Assembly (NCBI RefSeq): GCF_002218025.2
Contig: NZ_AP018680.1
Span: 2,170,001 to 2,234,000, forward strand
Length of the DNA stretch: 64,000 bases
Origin: Vibrio casei
GTDB lineage: Bacteria > Pseudomonadota > Gammaproteobacteria > Enterobacterales > Vibrionaceae
Direction: 5' to 3'
A program made the translations under genes and the position numbers. The notes beneath the pieces are model-generated. The model worked only from the letters and a program-made list of their open reading frames with translations, was not told the DNA's origin and searched no databases. Every line of letters begins with the position of its first letter. Position 1 is the first letter of the stretch. Below, one piece after another: positions 39,262 through 48,661 of the stretch.

Positions 39262-39633
39262 TTACTTCAAGTTAATTTCTTGACCGATAGTAATCTTATT
39301 CGGTGATTTGATCTGAGAATTCAATTGGATCAAATCTTCCAATGTCATTCCATGCTCTTGTGCGATAGAAAATAAAGTGTCATGTTCTTTCACTCTATAC
39401 TTATTCTTCGCTTGTTCTGCTTGATTTTTAAGTGTTTCTTGATCGTCTTGCAATTGAGCTACCGCTTCCCAAGTCATTGTCGTTTTCTGATCTTGCTCTT
39501 GTAGCTGACTCTTCAATACTTCAATTTGCTCGGTATTTTGCTTTTGTTGTTCCACCATTTCATCATTAGATGCACAACCAGAAAGTACTCCAATAGTAAG
39601 AACAGCAAAGACAAATTTAGTCACTGTTTTCAT
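39262..39633 (-). CDS. LysM-domain lipoprotein
   Basis: Envelope lipoprotein of 123 residues. The signal peptide ends in a lipobox (VLSGC, cysteine about residue 20). A glutamine-rich coiled-coil segment (about 25-75) is followed by a C-terminal LysM domain (YRVKEHDTLFSIAQEHGMTLEDLIQLNSQIKSPNKITIGQEI), which binds peptidoglycan. I chose the ATG at 39631-39633 because it gives a proper signal peptide; the open frame continues upstream without one. The function beyond wall binding is unknown. It is convergent with btsR. Confidence 0.85.
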   Translation of the reverse strand: MKTVTKFVFAVLTIGVLSGCASNDEMVEQQKQNTEQIEVLKSQLQEQDQKTTMTWEAVAQLQDDQETLKNQAEQAKNKYRVKEHDTLFSIAQEHGMTLEDLIQLNSQIKSPNKITIGQEINLK

Positions 39634-39745
39634 AATAAATACTCCATTAAAGATTCGCTTCATTATTAACCATTCCACAATAAGCCTAACAAAGAAAAAC
39701 CAAGCTAGCCATGTGGAATAGTTATTTCCGAACAAGCACTATGAA

Positions 39746-41212
39746 TTAAAAGCCACGTAATTGAATGCGACGTAAAAATTCCGTCATGATGCGATCATAA
39801 AGTAAATCCCCTAACCACAGGTCTTCCACTTTATTATCAATACTTGGGTTATCATTTACTTCAATCACATACACTTGCCCATCAATTTCTTTCAAATCAA
39901 CACCATATAAACCAGCGCCAATCAAGTTCGCCGCTTTCACCGCAGTATCCACTACATTCTTTGGTACTTGTTTGAGATCAAGGGTATCAAAGCCACCAGA
40001 TGTAGTTCTGCCACTATTATGGTGTTGATAAATTTGCCAGTGGCCTCGGCTCATATGATAACGACACGCATAGATCGCTTGGCGATTCATGACACCAATA
40101 CGCCAATCGAAATCCGTCGGCATAAAAGCTTGAGCCAAAATCAAAGCACTTTTATCAAACAGTTCGGCGGCTTTTTCTTCTAATGTTGATTCATCAGTAA
40201 CTTTTACTACCCCAACCGAAAATGCCCCATCAGGAATTTTCAGTACGAGCGGAAAGCTCATGTGTTCTAATAAACTCTTTTTCCAATTTGGATCAAAATT
40301 GCGCAAAATCATAGATTTTGGAGCGGGTACTTTATGCCTTTCAAGTAACTCAGTTAAAAATACTTTATTGGTACATTTCATAATCGATTCAGGATCATCC
40401 ATCACGACTAAACCTAACTTTTCTGCACGTTTCGCAAAACGATAAGTAAAGTTGCTGATATTGGTTGTTGCGCGAATAAATAAACCATCAAATTCACTCA
40501 AGCGAGAAAAATCATCGGCGGTAATCGTTTGTAAACTCATACCTAAACGGTTTGCAGCTTTCTTAAAACGGTTAAGCGCTACAGAATCGGATGGTGGCAT
40601 TTTTTCTTCCGGATCCACCAGCATAGCAATATCATAACGATATTGTTTACTTGGCTTAGGCGATGCCCGCCATACTTTATTAGAGAATTGCTCCAATGAT
40701 TGAGCAAAAACATCTTGCTCCTCGTTGTTCAAATCCTGAAACGGAAACGGTTGGACTTTCACCAATTGCCAATGCTTACCATGCTTTTTCAATTTGATGT
40801 CTAAAACCGGGATCATAAAATGCTCAAACAAACGGCGAGCCACTTTTTCTAACCCTTTTACATTGGTGCGTCCAAAGTAGATTTTGCTCGCGACTTGCTC
40901 AGAATCACCAAAAAACTTATTCAGGTCTTGCTCAGGCAGAGAGATAACAAATGGCTGATTCACATCATTAATCGCCATCACGCGGGGTAAAACACGATGA
41001 CCACGTGCTTCTGCAAGTAATGAACAATAATAACCATTACTCATATAACCATAATCACGACACAAGTTAAGCACTTGTACACTTTTATGCTTTTCAGACC
41101 GTTCTGATAGAAAGCTCGGTTGTAGGTAAGTATCGACAGTAACGACTTGATCGGATGGGAAATATTGACGCCAGTCGCTGTCTTTATCAGTCACAATAAC
41201 AAAATTTGCCAT
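39746..41212 (-). CDS. RimK-like ATP-grasp ligase with N-terminal RLAN-type domain
   Basis: Predicted ATP-dependent carboxylate-amine ligase. The first 200 residues (FVIVTDKDSDWRQYFPSDQVV, SNGYYCSLLAEARGHRVLP) resemble the RimK-like ATP-grasp N-terminal (RLAN) domain, absent from RimK itself. The C-terminal half is an ATP-grasp fold: VVMDDPESIMKCTNKVFLTELL, FPLVLKIPDGAFSVGVVKV, and the metal-binding VYVIEVNDNPSID. The 488-residue protein starts at 41212 (MANFVIV); a further in-frame start 27 bp upstream is less likely. It is divergent, 103 bp away, from a GNAT-C39 peptidase fusion, a recurring pair. The substrate is unknown: peptide or protein tailing with an amino acid is the best guess. Confidence 0.85.
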   Translation of the reverse strand: MANFVIVTDKDSDWRQYFPSDQVVTVDTYLQPSFLSERSEKHKSVQVLNLCRDYGYMSNGYYCSLLAEARGHRVLPRVMAINDVNQPFVISLPEQDLNKFFGDSEQVASKIYFGRTNVKGLEKVARRLFEHFMIPVLDIKLKKHGKHWQLVKVQPFPFQDLNNEEQDVFAQSLEQFSNKVWRASPKPSKQYRYDIAMLVDPEEKMPPSDSVALNRFKKAANRLGMSLQTITADDFSRLSEFDGLFIRATTNISNFTYRFAKRAEKLGLVVMDDPESIMKCTNKVFLTELLERHKVPAPKSMILRNFDPNWKKSLLEHMSFPLVLKIPDGAFSVGVVKVTDESTLEEKAAELFDKSALILAQAFMPTDFDWRIGVMNRQAIYACRYHMSRGHWQIYQHHNSGRTTSGGFDTLDLKQVPKNVVDTAVKAANLIGAGLYGVDLKEIDGQVYVIEVNDNPSIDNKVEDLWLGDLLYDRIMTEFLRRIQLRGF

Positions 41213-41315
41213 GAATCCATTTACCTCTAGCAAAAACACAATTTGTCGTATCTAATTATTGTGTAGCCCATAACGTTAGGCTTACCCAACAATCATCATT
41301 AGGTGGGACAATAAG

Positions 41316-42398
41316 ATGGAATTTCGCAGAGCAACCCGACAAGATTTACCTGCATTAATTGAACTAGAGAGCTTAGTATTCAGCAGTGACGTCATTGCGC
41401 CAAGACAGATGAAACGCTTTCTACAATCCCAACATAGCATGGTATTTATTGCTCAAAATCAGCAGCAAATAGCGGGTTATGCTCTGCTCCTTTTTCATCA
41501 AGGAACGCAACTGTCACGTCTGTATTCTATTGCGGTTAACCCAAAATTTCGTGGGCAACAAATTGCGCAACATCTGGTTGAAATATGCGAACAATCTGCT
41601 TTAGAACAAGGCTCTACAACATTACGCCTAGAAGTCAGAAATGACAATATAGCTGCCAAAAATTTATATCTAAAATTAGGCTATAAACCTTTAAAAACAT
41701 TAATTCATTATTATGATGATTTAGCCGATGGCATCCGAATGCAGAAACGCCTAACAGCCAGTTTGCCTAAAACCTTGCTTCCAATGCCTCTGTATATTCA
41801 AACCACGCCTTTTACTTGCGGTGCCGCTTGTTTATTAATGGCCTTTTCAACGCTTGATAAAATCTTCATGCCAAGCAGAAAAGAAGAATTACAGCTATGG
41901 CGTGAAGCCACAACCATTTTTATGGCGGCAGGTCACGGTGGATGTAGTGGACACGGTTTAGCCTTGGCGGCCAAGAAGCGTGGCTTTAATGTTGAGTTAT
42001 GGACGAGATCAGATTCAACCCCTTTCATTGATAGTGTTCGAGATACGAATAAAAAAGAAGTGATTGAAATCGTACATCAAGATTTTTGCCAACAAGCCGA
42101 TGAACTTGGGATTCATCACATAATGGCACCACCAAATAACGGGGAAATCGAGCGTTGGATAGAAGAAGGTAAATGCGTATTACTGTTGATCAGTACTTAT
42201 CGGTTCAACGGTTATAAAGAGCCGCACTGGATTATTTTATCAGGTATGAACGAACAATTTTTCTTTATTCATGATCCACATAGCGAAGCAAAAAATGATA
42301 TTTCATCATCCGCTTCCATTCCGGTCAGTAAAGCCAGTTTGGCACAAATCATTGGTTTTGGTAAACAAAAGCACACGGCGTGTGTCGTAGTAGGATAA
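41316..42398 (+). CDS. GNAT acetyltransferase fused to a C39-like peptidase (DUF3335 type)
   Basis: Two-domain protein of 360 residues. Residues 1-145 are a GNAT N-acetyltransferase like RimI (RLYSIAVNPKFRGQQIAQHL, NDNIAAKNLYLKLGYKP). Residues 155-360 resemble C39-like bacteriocin-processing peptidases, with a likely triad of C168 (PFTCGAACLLMAF), H304 (EPHWIIL) and D320 (FIHDPHS). It has no signal peptide. The divergent neighbour is a RimK-like ligase with an RLAN domain. Together they could add, trim and acetylate a peptide or protein terminus, as predicted for amidoligase systems; this is an inference and no substrate gene is seen nearby. Confidence 0.85.
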   Translation: MEFRRATRQDLPALIELESLVFSSDVIAPRQMKRFLQSQHSMVFIAQNQQQIAGYALLLFHQGTQLSRLYSIAVNPKFRGQQIAQHLVEICEQSALEQGSTTLRLEVRNDNIAAKNLYLKLGYKPLKTLIHYYDDLADGIRMQKRLTASLPKTLLPMPLYIQTTPFTCGAACLLMAFSTLDKIFMPSRKEELQLWREATTIFMAAGHGGCSGHGLALAAKKRGFNVELWTRSDSTPFIDSVRDTNKKEVIEIVHQDFCQQADELGIHHIMAPPNNGEIERWIEEGKCVLLLISTYRFNGYKEPHWIILSGMNEQFFFIHDPHSEAKNDISSSASIPVSKASLAQIIGFGKQKHTACVVVG

Positions 42399-42474
42399 AT
42401 CGGTCGATCTTCCGTTGCTCAGCGATATATCGCAAGCAACGAGATGCAAACCGATCCAGAGCGTAGACCTAAAT

Positions 42475-44259
42475 TTATTCTTTTATTAAGCTGACCACCG
42501 TCCAACCTTTATCCGTTTGATGCTGACTATCCGCTGAAAAAATATGAATAGAACCTTTAGGATCAATGGTAAATAGCGACAAACGGTGTCCATCAACATA
42601 TTTCATCACATAATCAGCCCAAGTAAACTCTTCACTGAGCTTAGTGTGTTTCACTTCTGCCCCTTGATTAACCAAGCTTGCCAGTTTTTTATAACTGACA
42701 TCATCACCAAATAAAGCTCTGCCGTGCTTATCTTCAACAACGCGATGTTTTTCATGTTGACTATCTTTACTGCGACCATTTAAGAAGAACACACGCCTTT
42801 CTCCAAAGTCACTCATAAAGTGCTTCGCCACCACAATATTGAAATGCTTATCCGGCGTCACTGCAATCACATTACCAATGCCGATTAAGTCTAAATATTC
42901 TTCAGCATGACTAGAAATAGGATTACCGTAATACGTTTCAATGCCTTGCATACGAGCTTTGCGAATATACTCCCAGTTAGAATCAGTAATCACGATGCGG
43001 TGACCATATTTTTTAAGCGACAAAGCAATCATGCGGCCAACATCATTCGCACCAACAATGAGATACCCACGAGGTGAAGGCTCAGAAACTTTCAGAAAGT
43101 TGGCTAACGGTCGAGCTGTGATACTTTGTAATACCACAGTGCCCACGATCACCATAAAAGTTAAAGGCACCAATAATGCTGCTTCTTCCACCCCTGCATC
43201 CACCAACTTGATCGCAAATAAAGACGAAATCGAAGCGGCAACAATTCCGCGTGGCGCCACCCAAGCAATAAAGAATTTCTCTTTCATGTTTAAACTGCTG
43301 TCAATGGTAGCTAAAAACACCGCAACTGGCCGAGAGACCAACTGAATCACAGCAAAAAGAACAACAGAACCGACTCCTAAAGCTGCAAAATCACTGAGTT
43401 CCATTCGAGCCGAAAGCATTAAAAATAAACCAGAAATCAGCAAAATAGTTAAGTTTTCTTTAAAGTGTAGAATATTTTTGATATTGACGTCTTTCGCGTT
43501 AGCCAACCACATTCCCATAACGGTAACGGCCAATAACCCTGATTCTGATTCCAACGCATTTGAAATAGAAAAAACACCCAATACCAAAGTGAGCACCGCA
43601 AAAGGTTGAAGGTATTCGGGCAATAGCCTACGGCGTAATATCTGTGCTAAAAAGGCACCAGCCACCGCCCCCAAAACTATACCAATTAATAATATCAAGC
43701 CAAAAACTTCAAGGCTGTGGATCTTACTGCTAGAAACAATGAACTCGTAAACAATAACAATGAACAAGGCCCCAATGGGATCAATAAGAATCCCCTCCCA
43801 GCGCAATATGTTCGCCAGTTTAGATTTAGGCCTCACCGTCCTTAATAAAGGCACAACCACCGTAGGCCCTGTCACAACCGTCAAACTGCCAAACAGCAAT
43901 GCCAATGGCCAACTAAATTCAAGAATATAAAACGTAAAGACACTGGTTAATGCCCAAGTAACGAGAGCCCCGATAGTGACAATATTAATAACGGTTCGGT
44001 TTACTTCTCTAATTTCTTTAAAATTTAAGGTTAAACTACCTTCAAATAAGATCACCGCTACCGCTAAAGAAATCAAAGGAAAAAGTAATTCTCCAAACAT
44101 TTCATTAGGCTGAAAAACATGAGTAATCGGGCCAATAATAAAGCCTGCGATTAATAAAAATAAAATGGCAGGTAGCTTCATTCTCCAAGCTAGCCATTGG
44201 CAACCTAATCCGACTAAGCCAACCGCCGCCAACATTAATCCTATTTGTTCTTCATGCAT
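42475..44259 (-). CDS. Cation:proton antiporter (CPA1/NhaP type) with TrkA-N domain
   Basis: Inner-membrane monovalent cation/H+ exchanger of 594 residues. About twelve hydrophobic segments fill residues 1-385, including LAVAVILFEGSLTLNF, TGPTVVVPLLRTVRPK with the membrane ion-site region EGILIDPIGALF, and APRGIVAASISSLFA. A cytoplasmic TrkA-N/RCK nucleotide-binding domain follows (GYLIVGANDVGRMIALSLKKYGHRIVITDS, about 395-425), suggesting regulation by NAD(H) or another nucleotide. It is transcribed alone and convergent with the GNAT-C39 gene. The ion is not evident from sequence. Confidence 0.88.
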   Translation of the reverse strand: MHEEQIGLMLAAVGLVGLGCQWLAWRMKLPAILFLLIAGFIIGPITHVFQPNEMFGELLFPLISLAVAVILFEGSLTLNFKEIREVNRTVINIVTIGALVTWALTSVFTFYILEFSWPLALLFGSLTVVTGPTVVVPLLRTVRPKSKLANILRWEGILIDPIGALFIVIVYEFIVSSSKIHSLEVFGLILLIGIVLGAVAGAFLAQILRRRLLPEYLQPFAVLTLVLGVFSISNALESESGLLAVTVMGMWLANAKDVNIKNILHFKENLTILLISGLFLMLSARMELSDFAALGVGSVVLFAVIQLVSRPVAVFLATIDSSLNMKEKFFIAWVAPRGIVAASISSLFAIKLVDAGVEEAALLVPLTFMVIVGTVVLQSITARPLANFLKVSEPSPRGYLIVGANDVGRMIALSLKKYGHRIVITDSNWEYIRKARMQGIETYYGNPISSHAEEYLDLIGIGNVIAVTPDKHFNIVVAKHFMSDFGERRVFFLNGRSKDSQHEKHRVVEDKHGRALFGDDVSYKKLASLVNQGAEVKHTKLSEEFTWADYVMKYVDGHRLSLFTIDPKGSIHIFSADSQHQTDKGWTVVSLIKE

Positions 44260-44317
44260 GATTTCATTCGTACCTATTACACTTTCATCAATATGATGGG
44301 GAAATCTAAAACAGGAT

Positions 44318-44698
44318 TTATTGGTTCAACTGGCTATCATTCCAACCGCGCTGCCATTCCATTCTGAATTTTTGAGAATCGGCTGTTCCTTCACATACAC
44401 CTTCATAATAGCTGCCACTTAAGCCAATTTGATAAGCATGGTTAGGATTACAATATTCCTGCACCCCTTTTAGATAACCATCAGCATAGTCGTTAACATT
44501 GACACCGTCATACTCTTTAAAATCTCCTGCGGTACGATGTGGTTTACCTCTTACGCCATCAGAATAACCAACCGATGTCCAATCCCCTGCTTTCGCGAAA
44601 TCTTCAGCGGTATTTGCACATGCAGCTAAAACGGCTAACGCAAAAACAACCAAGATCGTTTTTACACTCTTGATTGTGACCATATTTTTAATATTCAT
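44318..44698 (-). CDS. DUF2799-type lipoprotein
   Basis: Small envelope lipoprotein of 126 residues, with a signal peptide ending in lipobox LAAC and a body rich in Gly and aromatic residues (WTSVGYSDGVRGKPHRTAGDF, YADGYLKGVQEYCNPNHAYQIGLSGSYYEGVC). These G-x-x-D/Y-G repeats are typical of DUF2799. Two or three cysteines may form disulfides. The start follows AAGGA 5 bases upstream. Its function is not known. It is divergent from the cstA gene, with 228 bp between the two start codons. Confidence 0.8.
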   Translation of the reverse strand: MNIKNMVTIKSVKTILVVFALAVLAACANTAEDFAKAGDWTSVGYSDGVRGKPHRTAGDFKEYDGVNVNDYADGYLKGVQEYCNPNHAYQIGLSGSYYEGVCEGTADSQKFRMEWQRGWNDSQLNQ

Positions 44699-44796
44699 AG
44701 CATTCCTTAATGATTAATTTTTCTCAAAACTGCAACAACTATTACACAGGTCACACTCATTGCAAATCAAAAACCCATCATTTACCTCGTAAAAAA

Positions 44797-44844
44797 ACCA
44801 CTTACTGCTACCCATGACCACTTAACTCGATATGTTACCACTCA
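44797..44844 (+). promoter_or_regulatory. Three direct repeats matching the BtsR-binding motif
   Basis: ACCACTTA (44797-44804), ACCACTTA (44817-44824) and ACCACTCA (44837-44844) are spaced exactly 20 bp apart, on one face of the helix. I recall the E. coli BtsR/YehT motif as tandem ACC(G/A)CT(C/T)A. The last repeat ends 82 bp before the CstA/BtsT start. This links the btsSR system at 36.7-39.2 kb to this transporter. Confidence 0.78.
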
Positions 44845-44926
44845 ACAAAAGGTTACAAGCTTGTTACTAGAGCCAGACTTATTATATAAGCTGAATTTTC
44901 AAACCATTTTGAACAGGGCAATAATT

Positions 44927-46417
44927 ATGATGATGTTCCTTTTTTGTGTGGCTGCATTAATCGCTGGCTACTTTATTTACGGAACTTTCGTTGAGAAAGT
45001 ATTTGGCATTAAAGAGAATAGAACTACTCCTGCTTACTCAAAGCAAGATGGGGTCGACTATGTGCCAATGTCGAACAAGAAAGTCTATTTAGTTCAGTTA
45101 TTAAATATTGCAGGAGTTGGTCCCATTTTTGGCCCTATCATGGGAGCTCTTTATGGCCCTGCAGCGATGCTATGGATTGTATTAGGCTGTATTTTTGCCG
45201 GCGCGGTACATGATTACTTCTCAGGGATGCTTTCTATCCGTAACGGTGGTGCTTCGGTTCCAACGCTAACAGGCCGTTATTTGGGTAAAAATGCCAAGCA
45301 CTTTATGAACATCTTCGCTTTGGTGCTACTATTACTGGTTGGTGTTGTTTTTGTTTCTGCGCCAGCAGGGATGATCACAAACCTTGTGAACGAGCAAACG
45401 GATACCACGGTTTCAATGGGACTAATGGTTGCCATCATTTTTGCTTACTACGTTATCGCAACCATTGTACCTGTCGATAAAATCATTGGTCGTTTCTACC
45501 CATTATTTGGCGCTTTACTAATCTTCATGTCAGTCGGTCTTATCGCTGCCATTGTATTCTCTAGTGAGCACTCCATCTTAGCGGGTTACCAATTTAGCGA
45601 CATGTTCACCAACATGAACCCTAATGATCTACCACTTTGGCCAGCGCTATTTATTACCATTGCCTGTGGTGCTATTTCTGGTTTCCATGCCACTCAATCA
45701 CCATTAATGGCTCGCTGCTTGGAAAATGAAAAGAATGGACGCTTCGTCTTCTTTGGCGCGATGATTGGTGAAGGCGTTATCGCATTAATCTGGTGCGCTG
45801 TTGCTCTATCGTTCTTTGGTTCAATGGATGCCTTACAAGAAGCAGTAGCAAATGGTGGACCAGGTAACGTGGTTTACAGTTCATCATTTGGATTACTGGG
45901 TGTTTTTGGTGGTATCTTAGCATTCTTGGGTGTGGTAATTCTTCCTATCACATCTGGTGATACTGCGTTCCGTTCAAGTCGTTTAATTTTGGCTGAATAC
46001 TTTAATATGGAACAAAAATCACTGAAAAACCGTCTATTAATGGCAATGCCTCTATTTATCCTTGGCGCTATTTTAACTCAAGTAGATTTTGGTATTATCT
46101 GGCGTTACTTTGGTTTTGCTAACCAAACAACAGCCGTAATGATGCTGTGGACTGCTTCGGCTTATCTGCTTCGCTTTAATAAGTTCCATTGGATCACAAC
46201 GGTTCCTGCAATATTCATGACCGCCGTATGTATTACGTTCATACTGAATAATCACAGTCTAGGTTTTGGTATGGATATGCAGATATCGACCATCATCGGA
46301 ATTATTGCGAGCTTATTGATTACTGGCTACGTAATTAAAATCTCGAAAGGCAAAGGTGACCCTGAATTTGACCAAGCAGAAGAAGATAAATTAAATACCA
46401 AACCCGAAACGGTTTAA
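44927..46417 (+). CDS. cstA: CstA/BtsT-family pyruvate or peptide transporter
   Basis: Polytopic inner-membrane protein of the carbon-starvation CstA family, members of which import pyruvate with protons or peptides. Family signatures are LLNIAGVGPIFGPIMGALYGPAAMLWIVLGCIFAGAVHDYFSGMLSIRNGG, SGFHATQSPLMARCLENEKNGR and PITSGDTAFRSSRLILAEY. The chosen start at 44927 follows AGGG and gives 496 residues, the short form of the family; E. coli CstA and BtsT are about 700. The frame is open 66 bp further upstream. Three BtsR-like repeats precede it, so induction by pyruvate through BtsSR is likely. Confidence 0.9.
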   Translation: MMMFLFCVAALIAGYFIYGTFVEKVFGIKENRTTPAYSKQDGVDYVPMSNKKVYLVQLLNIAGVGPIFGPIMGALYGPAAMLWIVLGCIFAGAVHDYFSGMLSIRNGGASVPTLTGRYLGKNAKHFMNIFALVLLLLVGVVFVSAPAGMITNLVNEQTDTTVSMGLMVAIIFAYYVIATIVPVDKIIGRFYPLFGALLIFMSVGLIAAIVFSSEHSILAGYQFSDMFTNMNPNDLPLWPALFITIACGAISGFHATQSPLMARCLENEKNGRFVFFGAMIGEGVIALIWCAVALSFFGSMDALQEAVANGGPGNVVYSSSFGLLGVFGGILAFLGVVILPITSGDTAFRSSRLILAEYFNMEQKSLKNRLLMAMPLFILGAILTQVDFGIIWRYFGFANQTTAVMMLWTASAYLLRFNKFHWITTVPAIFMTAVCITFILNNHSLGFGMDMQISTIIGIIASLLITGYVIKISKGKGDPEFDQAEEDKLNTKPETV

Positions 46418-46461
46418 ACGAGATTCAGCCACTCGTCGTTCAGATGGTAACCTAAAAAGCA

Positions 46462-46500
46462 AAAGGTCGGTGGACAATAAATCCATCGACCTTTCTTTTT
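46462..46500. terminator. cstA terminator
   Basis: AAAGGTCGGTGGA (46462-46474) pairs with TCCATCGACCTTT (46482-46494), 13 bp with one G-T pair, followed by CTTTTT. It lies between convergent cstA and ispH. Confidence 0.88.
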
Positions 46501-46579
46501 ATCTTTACTTAGTCAACTGACCACTCAAATAACAACAATCCATTCATTCAGTTTCTAGGGTGCTATTGACCTATATTTT

Positions 46580-47524
46580 TTAATCTATATTTTTCACTTG
46601 CAGCTCTTTAGGCACTTCAAAGAACATATTTTCTTCACGTCCGAGAACCTCCTCAACATCTGTTGCACCAAGTTCACGGATACGATCAATGATTTGATTC
46701 ACCAGATCTTCTGGCGCAGAAGCCCCTGCGGTCACACCGACTTTTACTTTCCCATCAAACCACTCCGGATTAATATCCTCGGCGCAATCTGTTAAATAAC
46801 CGGGAGTGCCCAATTTTTCAGACAATTCTTTTAAACGTGTTGAGTTAGATGAATTCTTTGAGCCGACGACGACCATCACATCGACACTGCTGGCTAAAAT
46901 CCGTACCGCATCTTGGCGATTTTGAGTCGCGTAACAAATATCATCTTTACGAGGCCCTTGGATTTCAGGGAAGGTCTTACGCAGTTGGTCAATCACATCG
47001 GAGGTTTCATCAACAGACAAAGTCGTTTGGCTAACATAATGCAAGTTAGAAGGGTCTTTCACCACTAAATGAGCGACATCTTCTGGGCGTTCAACTAGAT
47101 ACATTCCCCCGGTATGACTCGCGTATTGGCCCATCGTGCCTTCAACTTCAGGATGCCCTGCATGACCAATCAGCACCACCTCCATATTTTTACGGCTAGC
47201 ACGTGCCACTTCCATATGAACCTTGGTGACCAATGGACAAGTCGCATCAAACACCGTTAACTGACGATCTTTCGCCTCTTGGCGTACTGCTTGAGAAACA
47301 CCATGAGCTGAGAAAATAACAATATTGTCATCTGGCACTTCAGAAAGCTCTTCAACAAACACTGCACCACGCTGCTTTAAACCTTCAACCACAAAGCGAT
47401 TATGCACAACTTCATGACGCACATAAATCGGTGGCTGATAAATTTCGAGTGCACGTTCAACAATGCTAATGGCACGATCAACGCCAGCACAAAAGCCGCG
47501 AGGGTTGGCTAATAAAATTTTCAT
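46580..47524 (-). CDS. ispH: 4-hydroxy-3-methylbut-2-enyl diphosphate reductase IspH
   Basis: Last enzyme of the MEP pathway; a [4Fe-4S] reductase giving IPP and DMAPP. The three cluster cysteines are in [25 protein letters not shown] and [18 protein letters not shown] and [12 protein letters not shown] also match. The start at 47524 ([14 protein letters not shown]) is the family start; in-frame ATGs 12 and 27 bp upstream are possible. It follows fkpB in the same direction, ending the ribF-ileS-lspA-fkpB-ispH cluster known from E. coli. Confidence 0.96.
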   Translation of the reverse strand: MKILLANPRGFCAGVDRAISIVERALEIYQPPIYVRHEVVHNRFVVEGLKQRGAVFVEELSEVPDDNIVIFSAHGVSQAVRQEAKDRQLTVFDATCPLVTKVHMEVARASRKNMEVVLIGHAGHPEVEGTMGQYASHTGGMYLVERPEDVAHLVVKDPSNLHYVSQTTLSVDETSDVIDQLRKTFPEIQGPRKDDICYATQNRQDAVRILASSVDVMVVVGSKNSSNSTRLKELSEKLGTPGYLTDCAEDINPEWFDGKVKVGVTAGASAPEDLVNQIIDRIRELGATDVEEVLGREENMFFEVPKELQVKNID

Positions 47525-47609
47525 GTTTTCAGTCATCTCTTTGTATCGCAAAAGCGTCCGTTAATGACGCTATTCTACCTATAACCTTTACTCTGACAAC
47601 CGATAGATG

Positions 47610-48038
47610 TTATTCAACGTTTAAAATCTCGACATCAAAGATAACATCTTGTCCAGATAATGGATGATTGAAATCAACGGTTACAGACTCGCCTGACACT
47701 TCTGAAATGATACCAGGGATTTCCATACCGTCAGGACCATTAAAGGCCATGATGGTACCCACTTCCAATTCTTGCCCGCTAAAACGGCTACGATCCATAT
47801 AATGAATGCTATCTGGATTGGGTAAACCAAACGCATCTTTGGCTTGAAGTTCAACCGATTGAATATCATCAATAGTTAAGCCAAGTAAACATTGCTCAAA
47901 GTTTGGGCTTAAACTGCCATCGCCCATCACGAACTTAGCGGGTTTCCCCATATTATGAGTACTATCTGCCACTGAGCCATCTTTTAGTTTAATCGTGAAA
48001 TGTAAAGTCACAACACTAGTACTAGTAATTATTGGCAC
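47610..48038 (-). CDS. fkpB: FKBP-type peptidyl-prolyl isomerase FkpB (SlpA)
   Basis: Cytoplasmic SlyD-like prolyl isomerase of 142 residues. The FKBP core is at both ends (VTLHFTIKLKDGSVADSTHNMGKPAKFVMGDGSL, VTVDFNHPLSGQDVIFDVEILNV) with an insert-in-flap chaperone domain in the middle. The GTG start at 48036-48038 follows AGGAAG. It sits between lspA and ispH as in other gammaproteobacteria, though a terminator separates it from lspA. Confidence 0.93.
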   Translation of the reverse strand: MPIITSTSVVTLHFTIKLKDGSVADSTHNMGKPAKFVMGDGSLSPNFEQCLLGLTIDDIQSVELQAKDAFGLPNPDSIHYMDRSRFSGQELEVGTIMAFNGPDGMEIPGIISEVSGESVTVDFNHPLSGQDVIFDVEILNVE

Positions 48039-48084
48039 AAAACTTCCTTATTTTTATCGTTTTTAAGGTTGACAATATTATATA

Positions 48085-48118
48085 AAAAAGCGCCATTGGA
48101 AAAACCAATAGCGCTTTT
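48085..48118 (-). terminator. ileS-lspA operon terminator
   Basis: Minus-strand AAAAGCGCTATTGG and CCAATGGCGCTTTT pair with one G-T or mismatch around TTTTT, followed by a T run. It implies that fkpB needs its own promoter or read-through. Confidence 0.85.
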
Positions 48119-48140
48119 AAACTGAGGCTTGAGTAACGTA

Positions 48141-48659
48141 TTAAGCCTCTGGTTGTTCTTTTTTAGAGCGAAAACCATCAAGCACGATCATAACGGCACC
48201 AATACAAATAGCAGAGTCAGCCAAATTAAATGCTGGCCAATGATAATTACCCCAAAAGAAATCAAGATAATCAACAACAAACCCATGTACTAGGCGATCA
48301 AATACATTACCTAAAGCTCCACCAACCACTAAGGCATAGGCAACATTATTCCAGCTTTCTTTCGCTGGCAGTTTACGCATCCACACCATCAGCATCACAC
48401 TTACAGCAAAAGCAATACCAGTAAAGAACCAGCGTTGCCATCCTTCTTGATCACTCAAAAAGCTAAATGCTGCGCCATAATTATTCACATAGAGTAAGTT
48501 AAAAAATGGGAAAACTTCAATACGGTTTGCCCAACCGTATCCCATCGTATTCATAACCAATAACTTAATGCCAATATCTAAGCAAAATACAAGGGCCGCT
48601 AGCCATAACCAGCGCAGTCCTGTTTGTTTAATGAGGTCACTCATATTAAGAGAACTCAT
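48141..48659 (-). CDS. lspA: Lipoprotein signal peptidase LspA
   Basis: Aspartic signal peptidase that cleaves prolipoproteins at the lipobox. Four membrane segments are visible in 172 residues. The catalytic aspartates are in [20 protein letters not shown] and FNLADSAIC. The start is 2 bp after the ileS stop; an alternative ATG lies 15 bp downstream. The coupling to ileS and position before fkpB are standard. Confidence 0.95.
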   Translation of the reverse strand: MSSLNMSDLIKQTGLRWLWLAALVFCLDIGIKLLVMNTMGYGWANRIEVFPFFNLLYVNNYGAAFSFLSDQEGWQRWFFTGIAFAVSVMLMVWMRKLPAKESWNNVAYALVVGGALGNVFDRLVHGFVVDYLDFFWGNYHWPAFNLADSAICIGAVMIVLDGFRSKKEQPEA

Positions 48660-48661
48660 CC

